A stretch of DNA of 64,000 nt from positions 1,612,001 to 1,676,000 of the forward strand of contig JARVLF010000015.1 in NCBI GenBank assembly GCA_030849465.1, written 5' to 3'. Below, piece after piece: positions 10,770 to 19,601 of this stretch. How positions within the stretch are numbered: position 1 is the first letter of the stretch; every line of letters begins with the position of its first letter. Both the position numbers and the translations under genes were made by a program. This stretch comes from Moesziomyces globuligerus. Its lineage: Eukaryota > Basidiomycota > Ustilaginomycetes > Ustilaginales > Ustilaginaceae. The notes under the pieces were generated by a model that worked only from the letters and a program-made list of their open reading frames with translations, did not search any database and was not told the DNA's origin.

Positions 10770-12035
10770 TCAGACGAACACTGGCCATGCTGAGAACTTG
10801 CCGCCGGGTTCCTTTGAGCATTTCTGGCCGCAGCCCTGAACGGGACACTCGAATCGCTTTGGTTTCTTGGGCTTCTTGGGCGTAGGGGGCTTTGCCGCAG
10901 CGGCGCCGGCGCGCGTTCGTGCGCCTGTCTTGGCCGACTTTGCAGATGGCTCGCCCTCGGGTGGATCCACTGCTTTGGCCTTGCCCTTGTTGCGGGAATC
11001 TGCGCCATCATCGCCTTCGTCTGCGGGCACCTTTCCGATACCACTGAGGCGATCCACGCAGCGACCGTCGATCACATGCCCGCACGGCAGCACCCAGATC
11101 CTCTGATCCTCGTTGGCCCCCGTCACGAGCGCGTGCCTGCATCCTGCACAAATCGGAGTGGTATCAGGCAACGGCCCCGTGACGACCGCCTTGTCGTCAA
11201 AGTACGTATCGAGATCGACCGGCGGCTCGATGATGGAGTGCGTGAATCCGGGCTGGACCTCGTGTGGGTGCGTCCACTTGACGTCGTACTGCTGCGGCAC
11301 CTTACGCTCCGTGCTCGGTGGCGGATCTCCGTTGTAGGCGCCCGTGGATCGAAGACCTCGCAACAAGGAACCGATCATGCCCATTTCCGTAAATGCGAAG
11401 CCTCCGAAGGGCCAGTCTCCGGCGCCCAAGCGGGAGGCAAAGCTCGCTGCCGATCCCGACATTCCCGATGTTCGCCTTGCCGTGGTCGCGCTCGCAGAAG
11501 GAATGGCCGCGCGTTGTTGAGGCAGTAACGGATGTCGTGCCGATGATGATGAGCCCAGGATGCCGACGCCTTGCGGGATGCGTGAGTTGTGGCCGTGCGG
11601 TCCTCTGCCAATGCCGTCGAGGAATGCCAGCGACCCGGAGGAGCTCGACGCCTGCGGTCGACCGGACGAGGCTGTGTTGCCGGTCGAGAGTGATCGGCCG
11701 AGCGGAATCGCGTTCCTCGGCGGCCGGCGCTGACCGACGATGGTGAAGCTGCGGTCTTCGCTGTCCGACTCGTCGTCGCTGCCGACGACGATGGCTTCGG
11801 CGGGTCGCAGGGCGCCGGGAAAGATTCGTTCGCGATCACGACTTGAGCTGCTTAGAGTGCCGAAGGAAGGGGAAGGGTCGGCGAACGCGGGGTTCGAGGA
11901 CCGTTGCTGCGGAAGGGCATCGCTGGACCAGCCGTGAAACAGAGTCGCGGACGTCCTGGATGATGGTACTGACCGAGAATGTGCTGGTGGCGATTCTTCG
12001 GTCAGATCGATGACGGAACCGGAGGACCGGCTCAT
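10770..12035 (-). CDS. RING-like zinc-finger protein with N-terminal SUMO-interaction-like motif
   Basis: A 421-residue intronless frame starting MSRSSGSVIDLTEESP. VIDLTEE (residues 8-14) is a textbook hydrophobic-acidic SUMO-interaction motif. Residues about 30-250 are Ser/Arg/Gly-rich and probably disordered. The C-terminal half has Cys pairs CAGC, then LPCGHVIDGRC, a long Lys/Ala/Pro-rich spacer, and CPVQGCGQKC, a RING-like order with a widened loop and no obvious sixth ligand. This suggests a ubiquitin or SUMO-pathway E3, perhaps like SUMO-targeted ligases, but the irregular RING means ligase activity is inference only. The stop comes only a few residues after the last Cys pair, so a missed small 3' exon is possible. 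Confidence 0.6.
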   Translation of the reverse strand: MSRSSGSVIDLTEESPPAHSRSVPSSRTSATLFHGWSSDALPQQRSSNPAFADPSPSFGTLSSSSRDRERIFPGALRPAEAIVVGSDDESDSEDRSFTIVGQRRPPRNAIPLGRSLSTGNTASSGRPQASSSSGSLAFLDGIGRGPHGHNSRIPQGVGILGSSSSARHPLLPQQRAAIPSASATTARRTSGMSGSAASFASRLGAGDWPFGGFAFTEMGMIGSLLRGLRSTGAYNGDPPPSTERKVPQQYDVKWTHPHEVQPGFTHSIIEPPVDLDTYFDDKAVVTGPLPDTTPICAGCRHALVTGANEDQRIWVLPCGHVIDGRCVDRLSGIGKVPADEGDDGADSRNKGKAKAVDPPEGEPSAKSAKTGARTRAGAAAAKPPTPKKPKKPKRFECPVQGCGQKCSKEPGGKFSAWPVFV

Positions 12036-14875
12036 GATGAAGGGGCAAGACGGATGATGTCTCCGTCAGCGTGGTGAAGGGTGAGCTGAGAAGTGCGGAA
12101 GTGCGAGAAAATGCGCAGTCAAGCACTCTTGGAGGTCGTGCTTTCTGTGCGTGGCGTGTATGTGACCGCGTAGGGATAAGGTTTGAGTCTTCAGCCCGGT
12201 GCGAAGCGGGGAAGGGCCCGGACCTCTGAGCGAGCTGGAGGGCAGTAGGTGATAGGCTCGGCCCAGCGAGTGGGAACGGCACAGAATCGGAAGAGGACAC
12301 AGTACTTCTTGTAGCAGGGTAAGATCTTCTCTGTGCGAGCCGGTGACCTCAGCGATGTGATGAGGAGAAAGTCGAAGGGCTGGATGATGATGAGGGTGGT
12401 TCAAAGCCTTTGAGAGTTGGGCCCCCACGCGCTTCATTGCCATGCAGCGCCGACTGGATGCTGGGCTGCAGGCTTGGCTGTGACTTTGGTTTGATTCGAT
12501 TCGGGATGGCTGAGCGCGTAGTGCTCTGAGTTTGGGACAAGCGAAGCGGCCTCGCCGTCCGGGTGGGGATGTGATGGTGTTGGGTCAGCTTCGGGCAGGT
12601 CCAAGTTCGGGTTGTGTGGCAGCGCCGGGTGCGGTTCAAAATTCGGCTAAGTCACAGCATGGCTCACTGTGCGCTGCATGTGTGTCCCTTCCCTTTGTGC
12701 GCCACTGCGCTGCTCAGCTGGGATTGCATAGGCAAGACCGAGTGGAGTGTTGATTGCCGCCTCGCTCGCCGCCCGGCGAACAACCCTGCGTCAAAAGCTT
12801 GCCTGGATGACGTTAGATTCGTGTCGCGCGCCTTCGGAATGTTAGACCTATGCTCAGAAGTATACTTATCATCCGTACGAGTCTTCTTGCGCCCCTGATC
12901 ACGCGCCCGGTTGGCTGGAATTTTCCAGGCTGCGGTTTGCTGCGTGTTTTTCTAGCTTTTCAGGAATATTCAGGCGCAGACCAAGCGCTAGGCGTGAAGA
13001 ATTTTTTGCTTCAGCCAGAGCACTTTCTTCCGATCGACCCATGTGCGCCAGCAGGACATATAGCGACCTTTGTGCTCCGGCTTTCATCCTTTCTCCACTC
13101 ACCCCTCTCGTCCAAGTTCCCTTTCCCTCCCCACCATCGACCGCTTGTATCTTGCTACAAGCGTGTCGATTCACAGGCTAAAGTGTAAGTCGTTCAGCGC
13201 CCTCCCTCTCGCCCCCCCCCTTTCCAGTGATGACTTTTCACTCCTTTCCCCGGCCTATACGACCATGCCGAGACGATAAGGAAGTTCGTTTCGCAGCGAA
13301 CATCTATACATTCTTTGTGCATGCCAGCACACTTCTGTCTGACGGATCATCCTTGCCCTTCCGGCTGTTGCTCACGGCCATGCTTGGTGCGCGACGCGAC
13401 AGCCCTGAGCGGCAAGGGCCGAGGACGCGATCTCGATCCAAACAACGAACGGATGAACATTGGAAGCTGACCTCCTCTACTTTCATCGTCGTGTCTCCAA
13501 CGCTCGCAGTCAATCGTTCATCGGCCGAACTTGTGTCCAGTGCTCCGCGCATCTCTCCCACGTGTAAACGTAAGTATGGTCATGATGCGCTCTGCGCAAC
13601 AACTTTCCGCGTCGATGATGGATGGACACGACCTGGATGGGAAAGAGCGAAGCAGTTCTGCAAAGGACTTGCGGCCAAGCCTCCGAAGATGATAAACCTG
13701 GTATCCAACCAAATTCGCAGTTTCCACTCTAGAACCCATCGCATCCCCCCTGGGGGGTGGGGCATTTTGGCTCTCCTTGCGAGAGATTCATATGGGATGT
13801 TGCGGCCATCCTCTTCGGAGGAGGTCCACGGCACGAACCCTCCTTCATTCTACGTTGGAGAGCCGTGTGGCCAGTGCCGCCTTCTCGAATCGTTCGTATC
13901 GTCTGGATTGCAGCCGGCTCTGGTTTGATGAGGGTTTGCAGACCTTCCTTGGAAGTCTGAGGGGTATCTTGCTTGGCATCCTCTTTCCCGTCCATCTCGG
14001 CTTCGTCATCATCGACCTGGTCGTCGGCCAAGACACAATCTCGTTCTAGTGTGCTGATGTTCAATCCTCTCTGTGGTCCTTGCCTTGATGGAACGTTGTC
14101 GACGATCGCTCGCAAACAGCCCTCTCTGTACTGTAGATTCACCGCAAGGCGCACTGTTCTGGACCCCTTCCTGCACGGTGCGTATCGAAATTCCGATCCC
14201 CTATGTTGCTTGATCCTCTTCCGGTCTGCCTTGCTCCGCTGCGCATCCAGGGAATCTGGTCGACAGGTCTGCTCCCGCACGAACATGACCGAAGACGCCG
14301 TTGCCGAACAGCAAGATGAGCTACTCAAGTATAAACCGATGTGCATTAGGAAGAGCCGTCGTGAGCGGGCGGTCTGCGTGCTCCTTTTCGTCTAGCTTGG
14401 GCAAGCGCACGGAGACGATTCGGCCTTGGACCAGCTGGTTTCGCGTGGGAGCTTCTCTCGCGCTTGAGGCCGGCGGTGCTTGGCCCGTCGCTGGAGCTTG
14501 CCCTGAGGTCCTGGCCGACGTCGGGCGGGCCTATGCGCATCCCTCGCTCGAGCGTCTTCGTGGTTGATGGGGCCCTTCGGGGACTCTCCTGCGTTGCAGA
14601 TGCTCACACGGGCGAGGTTGATTCGAGCTTGGAACCTCACGTCTGGACGGGATAGGAAAGTTTGAGTGCCGCGCTTCGCAAGGTCGAAAGAATGGTTTCC
14701 TGAAATGTCGGCAACGTCGAACTTCGGTGCATGGGCGGGATGGGATGCAGGGTCGGAAGCATGGATCCAAGCGCTTCAGCAACCAACCTTGGGAGCCGGG
14801 GACTGACTTTTTGAACCTCTCCACGCACGCATCTCGACATCGACAGGCAGCCGATCCTACTTCTTGCACACGACC
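12036..14875. other. Long divergent intergenic region with weak coding-like traces
   Basis: A 2.8-kb gap between two divergent starts. A TATA-like CATATAG near 13057 precedes a C/T-rich stretch to about 13280, with GTAAGT donor-like sites at 13185 and 13570, so an unannotated spliced transcript is conceivable. On the minus strand, 13.7-14.65 kb has several short stretches in different frames that look like protein code (see findings). A single perfect pheromone-response-element match (minus strand) lies at 12690-12698. Nothing is firm enough to call as a gene. Confidence 0.4.
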
Positions 14876-15391
14876 ATGTCTTTCCTCGCACGCAACATGT
14901 TTGGGCAGGCTAGGTCGGGACTTTCTCGACAGGTGGCCTCGACCACCGCCTGGGGCATCCGACACGAATCGTCTTCTGCGGCAGCGAAGGCCACGGTCGC
15001 ATCCGGTTCTTCGTCTAGCGAGACGGCACCCGCGACGCACTACAGGATTACGCTGCGACGATCGGGCATCGGCATGCCCGAGAAGATCAACCGAACGCTG
15101 CAGGGTCTGGGCTTGAAGAAGCGTCTGCAGTCGGTGTACCGACCGATCGGCCCTGACATGGCGGGTGCCATCCTGGCGGTCAAGGAGCTCGTGCACGTCG
15201 AGAACGTGCGACGCCTGCAGGAGGCGGAGCAGATGCTGCTCAGCGACGAGGAGGCGGTGTGGGTCAACGAGGCGGGCGACATTGTCGACCCGGGCAAAGC
15301 AGCCAAGAAGGCGCCGCGCGGCTACAAGATCATCGGCAACGTCGTGAGCGAGCAGCGCGACCAGCAGATCAAGACGGGCTCTTCGGCGTAA
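14876..15391 (+). CDS. MRPL33: Mitochondrial large-subunit ribosomal protein uL30m (yeast Mrpl33)
   Basis: A 171-residue intronless gene. Residues 1 to about 55 are rich in Arg, Ser and Ala with few acids, as in a mitochondrial presequence. Residues about 56-110 match the L30 fold: YRITLRRSGIGMPEKINRTL, then LGLKKRLQSVYRP and MAGAILAVKELVHVENV. Bacterial L30 is only about 60 residues; fungal mitochondrial homologues carry N- and C-terminal extensions as here. I chose the ATG at 14876 because its CGACC context is better and the presequence begins directly after it; an in-frame non-ATG extension of four codons is not used. The RING-like gene's promoter side faces this gene 2.8 kb away. Confidence 0.85.
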   Translation: MSFLARNMFGQARSGLSRQVASTTAWGIRHESSSAAAKATVASGSSSSETAPATHYRITLRRSGIGMPEKINRTLQGLGLKKRLQSVYRPIGPDMAGAILAVKELVHVENVRRLQEAEQMLLSDEEAVWVNEAGDIVDPGKAAKKAPRGYKIIGNVVSEQRDQQIKTGSSA

Positions 15392-16046
15392 GACTATGCT
15401 TGTCGACCCTGCAACATTGTTCTCTTTCTCTCCGCGCGAGACCCTTTCCGCACTGTATTACTATTCGGCCTGCTTGGCTCTTTGTTCCATCATCACACCT
15501 GAAGCATACCCTCAGAAATCTCGGTGATAGCGTGACTTTGCAAGTGAAGTTGACGAGTACAAGAAGCGACGAGGGAGGCATTGGAGGGAGCATTTAGCCT
15601 TTGGAAGCAAACTGTCACATGCTCAGATGAAGCTTTGGCTTTGGCTTTGGCCGTGCGTGGGCTTCGGGCAACAAAAGCCCGAATCGAGATGAACCTCGAC
15701 GACTTGTGACGGCTACAAACGATCACAATGGGTGAATGCAAGAGAATTGCAGCGTCGCGTGACCAAACCAGTTGGGAGCGAACCCAGCCAAGCCCGCAAT
15801 CTCATCACATACGCATCATGAAGGGGCCAGGCCTGAAAGTGCTGAATGGTTCGAGATGAGAGAGCGCCATGCGCTTGGCCGATGAAAACAGTTAGACGTC
15901 AACCCGCAATCGGGACAACCCGGGGTTTCATCCCATCGTCCTTGCGCAGGTCTCCGCCAGGCAGGCGAGAGGGAAAAGGAAGCTGAAAGAGTGGCATCGA
16001 CTGGATGCGTCAAGGTGTGCTGGATGCGTGATCACCCCGCACAAGA

Positions 16047-16053
16047 TGACTCA
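16047..16053 (+). promoter_or_regulatory. AP-1/bZIP-type site TGACTCA
   Basis: Perfect palindromic AP-1 heptamer about 2.0 kb upstream of the unidentified gene at 18057. bZIP factors of the Gcn4/Yap/AP-1 class bind this sequence. Function here is inference. Confidence 0.35.
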
Positions 16054-17130
16054 CGCTTTGCGGGGGGAGGATTAGGCGATCACGCCGTTGGGGAGAGCTC
16101 GCCAGGGCGAAATCGGAGCTCGGATCCAACATGACACGATATCCGCTCGCTCGGGATCCGCACACGCAACCTCGGTCTGGAACTCAAGACTCCAATTGAA
16201 ACGGTATTCACGGTTGCAGAGTCTACGTGAGGGTTAAGTTAGCGGTTGGGCTGGGTTTGAGGAGAAGTGAACTGCACATTCAATTGTGGATACAGTAAGG
16301 CGAGAGGGGGGGCCAGCAAGTCGCCAGATCGAATGAGGCGTTGGCTGTGCGGATGATGCAAGTGAGGACCCTTGTGGGAGAGTGGGGTGAAAGGCACACC
16401 GATGGACGTGGATCTCGCCATCCGATCCGCGCGTGTCCGTCGGGGGCAGATAGCCAGCCGAACGCAGACGGATCGCCCGACGTGGAAACCTGTGCGGCTG
16501 TTGCCATGGGACGACTGGGACGCCGGAGACGCGATCTGACTCGGCAAGAGCGCGATCCAGGGTTTAGCGCATCAAGCGAGGCGGCGTGCGCGCGTGAGCT
16601 CATCGTCCGGCCCTGCGACCTTGGGTTGTTTTGGCTGCAGTATCGCGGCCGAGTCCATCTGCCACTGGCGCGGCGCGCGGTAGGCCTACGACCTCGCTGG
16701 CTGGCTTGACCATCGCAGCGCTGTCTCCAGGCGGCCTTTGTCAAGCCATGTCCGGGATCGTATGGCGCGGGGGCGGAGACATGCCTCTTGTACAGTACTG
16801 CCTTGTGCGGCCTGGCAGGGAGGACCCCACCGGAAAAAGGCCTGGGGCAAGCAGGCACAACAACAACGATCCCGCCGAGTAGGCAAACCAAAGGCTCAGC
16901 GAGGGCTGCCAGGGCAGATGCTTCCATGATCGCGCAGATGAGGTGGCCAGAGAGTCATGGAGTGCATGCATGCGCCTGGTTGGCGTCGCTGATGTATGCG
17001 GCCACTTTTCGACCCTGCATCGCTCCACTTTTCTTTTCCTTTTTTTTTTGGTCTGGCGATTTCATGCTGCGACACGCGATACTGTACGGCTTAGGCTCAT
17101 CAAGCTGCGCGGGCTGCGTGCGCATAGCGT

Positions 17131-17152
17131 GATAACGGGAGCTCCGGTTATC
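17131..17152. promoter_or_regulatory. 22-bp dyad with GATAAC half-sites and an internal CGG-N5-CCG
   Basis: The two 11-base halves are reverse complements except for one position pair, centred on GAGCTC. The arms read GATAAC and GTTATC. The core at 17136-17146 is CGG-N5-CCG, a spacing used by dimeric Zn2Cys6 fungal regulators. It sits about 0.9 kb upstream of the gene at 18057. Confidence 0.45.
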
Positions 17153-17499
17153 GCAGCGAAACAACCGCAGCCGCCCGCCCCGTCTCGCCCCCGCCTCACC
17201 GCCGCCTGGCACCCGACCGGCCGCTAACTCAGCTGCTAGCCCGAGTCATCGCGATGCTCTGTGACTAGGATCGCGTGCTGTGACCTTAGAGGTGAGCGAC
17301 TACTAAGCCCGAGCAATGCAGAGTCATTTGGTCCTGGCTCAGACCGCCTCCGCAGCAGCACGCCCTCCCACCTCACTCTAAGCAAAGCCAGACCAAGCAC
17401 GAAAGCCCGCGTCAGTTCACGTCAGACCGTGTCACACCACAAGCACTCAAAGCCACGCCTCCACTGATCCCCGCGAGTCAAACGCTTTGTGTGCGGCAC

Positions 17500-17506
17500 T
17501 GACTCA
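17500..17506 (+). promoter_or_regulatory. AP-1/bZIP-type site TGACTCA
   Basis: Perfect heptamer 550 bp upstream of the ATG at 18057, with partial GAGTCAT versions 180-260 bp farther upstream. It lies just before the C/T-rich leader, where a proximal activator site would be expected. Confidence 0.4.
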
Positions 17507-18056
17507 GACTGCCCGCTGCCACGCGTGAGTGCGTATCAGTTGGACCCTGGAGAAATAGATAGCGGTCTCCGCAGCCACCGCCCCTCCCCTCATCCTCACC
17601 TCCTCCCTTCATCCTCCGCGTCCTAGCTTCCACACCATCATCCTGATTAACGCCCATACTCCATCGCTGTGCACTTCGCCATCGCTATCGACACTCCCCT
17701 GCGAGCACAACCTGCCCATCTCGTATACTCAAGCTCAACGCCACCCCACCGATTACCATGCTCGCCTGAACCATCACATCCGCCCGTCTCATCTCGCGAC
17801 GCCCGCGTACCACCCCCTGCTACCTCCTGTGCACGTTCGACCCCGGCTTCCTCGCTGGACCCGTCTCGACACGATCCGCCTCCTCATCATGGATGCCGGT
17901 TCTCTCCATCGCCCTCTGGCAGTTTAGGCGCCGCAGTAGCGCGCTTCCCATCGGAACAGCACCATCTTCGCACATTAAATTTCCGTCTCGTCTAGACCAG
18001 ACGTTGCTATCCGCCATCATCGCTCCCCGTTCGACTCCACACATCTCGCCATCACA

Positions 18057-19421
18057 ATGAGTCGACACCAACTGCCTGGGCTAGGAAGCCCAGGAAGCCT
18101 CAAGGCTGTCTTTGGCAACCCGTGTCCGCGAAACTCTGAACTCTTGGACGACTTCGTTGACGAGATGCTGCCGGAATTCATGCAGGTATCCTTCTCCGGC
18201 TCCATCGCCGCATCAGGACGCCGCTCCCGCCTAGACGACTCCGCTGGAGAAGGTCTTCGCAGGAATGTCCTGTTGCGCAATGCAATGCTGTCCAGTCTCG
18301 AGCGAGAACGTCGACAGACAGAGGACGACGTTGCTGCATACAGCTCAGCCATCCACACAGCTGCGGTCTCGCATCGGCCTGCCGCCGATGAGGAAGAAGA
18401 GGCCCAGTTCTTTGATGACCTGCTCAGCGAGCTGACGAGCTCCGACGGTCAGGGGCTGTCCAGCTCGGCGCTCGGGTCTCTGGTATCGCATAGCGATACG
18501 CCTAGCCTAGCTTCGCAAGCACTTGTTCCCGCGAGTCAAGGGGCAGACGACGACGAAGAGGACTTCGTTCAGCTCGAGGCCGAGATAGGCGAGGCCCAAG
18601 CCTTGGCAGACCGAGTCTCAGCCCTCCAAGATAGACCAGGGCGGACTCTCAACGATTCGTGCTCGAGCGCGTACTCAACCATGCCCGCCGGCACCGACTC
18701 GGGCTTCGCAGAGGAGACGTCGCGCCCACCATCGGCAGCCAGCTGCTGCGCCGCCTATCCCCATGTCTGCCCATACCCAGCTGTATCGGGCTGCGGCGGA
18801 GCTTCCTCGGAAGAGCTTCCTGCCTTAATCGACGACGACGACAGCGACCTTGATGAGGACGAAGATGAGGTCGTCGAGCGAGAGACTCGGGCACTCGACG
18901 TTGCTGCTGGTGTAGACGGCATTGGCTTGGTCGGCGCAGAGGCTGAGTCATCTTCGTCACAGCCTCTTTCGCCGATCGTCTCGCCAGTCCACTCGGTGTT
19001 CCTGGACTGTGCGGGCTTGCGCGATCAGCTCTCACCCGAGCCATCCCGGCCCACGTCGCCGATCTCGAGCGCTTCATCCAAAGGCGACGGCGAAAGCCTC
19101 AGCCCTCTGCTTATGCCCTCGGACATGAGTGCACTACCGTCACTGGCCGAGCTGTCGCTGCAGCCACACATTCTGGGCCGACCGCCTCGCACGCTCACCA
19201 CGGCGTGGTTTGAGACCAAGGCCGAGGCGGCGATCGGTTCCAGCACGAGTGCGGAACGCATGCGCTGGACATCGGCTCCCGTGACGAGCTTCAGGTCCAC
19301 AGCGACCGCACCGGACTTTGTCTCCCATAGATCGAGCTACGACCCGCACCGCAACGCAGCGCCCTTGCAGGCGGCCGGCGATCTCAACGACCACTCGATC
19401 GTGGTCCATTGGTCGCGGTAG
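18057..19421 (+). CDS. Unidentified acidic, Ser-rich protein
   Basis: A 454-residue intronless frame from an ATG in CACAATG context. I do not recognise the family. The N-terminal 100 residues look ordered (LLDDFVDEMLPEFM, then a basic ERERRQTEDDVAAYSS segment). The middle is strongly acidic, with DEEEEAQFFDDLLSEL (about 110-125), DDDEEDF and an Asp/Glu run DDDDSDLDEDEDE (about 260). The C-terminal third is rich in Ser/Pro with LPSLAELSLQP and PPRTLTTAWFE blocks that could be short conserved motifs. No membrane segment or signal peptide is seen. The coding bias and long C/T-rich leader support a real, regulated gene. A nuclear or regulatory role is only a guess from composition. It converges on SLD2 with 180 bp between the stops. 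Confidence 0.65.
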   Translation: MSRHQLPGLGSPGSLKAVFGNPCPRNSELLDDFVDEMLPEFMQVSFSGSIAASGRRSRLDDSAGEGLRRNVLLRNAMLSSLERERRQTEDDVAAYSSAIHTAAVSHRPAADEEEEAQFFDDLLSELTSSDGQGLSSSALGSLVSHSDTPSLASQALVPASQGADDDEEDFVQLEAEIGEAQALADRVSALQDRPGRTLNDSCSSAYSTMPAGTDSGFAEETSRPPSAASCCAAYPHVCPYPAVSGCGGASSEELPALIDDDDSDLDEDEDEVVERETRALDVAAGVDGIGLVGAEAESSSSQPLSPIVSPVHSVFLDCAGLRDQLSPEPSRPTSPISSASSKGDGESLSPLLMPSDMSALPSLAELSLQPHILGRPPRTLTTAWFETKAEAAIGSSTSAERMRWTSAPVTSFRSTATAPDFVSHRSSYDPHRNAAPLQAAGDLNDHSIVVHWSR

Positions 19422-19601
19422 CCTTTGCTGCCATCATCCTTGTTGATACCACGTCTCTGCATGTTCCCTATTGTCCTTTTCCTCTGTCATCGCACCGCTT
19501 CGCAGTTTTGGTTCATATCGTATTAGCACGTCGGTTTCGTCTTCACTCTGTAATGTATTTTGCCACTATCGTCGAAGGTGCGTGTGGAGTCATGTGCCGA
19601 G

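Larger units (their letters stand above)
15392..18056. other. Long upstream region of the unidentified 18.06-kb gene
   Basis: A 2.66-kb gap in front of the next gene on the same strand. The distal part has no coding signal. The proximal 950 bp looks regulatory: a near-perfect dyad at 17131-17152, TGACTCA sites at 16047 and 17500, related GAGTCAT sequences near 17245 and 17320, and a C/T-rich leader from about 17570 to the ATG at 18057. Confidence 0.55.

Noticed and set aside
12690..12698. Perfect ACAAAGGGA on the minus strand far from b
   Set aside because: Single isolated copy; one or two are expected by chance in 64 kb. The same applies to 29478-29486.
13227..13928. 233-codon frame in the 12-14.9 kb gap
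   Set aside because: No domain, poor start context, and donor-like sites inside it; not distinguishable from chance.
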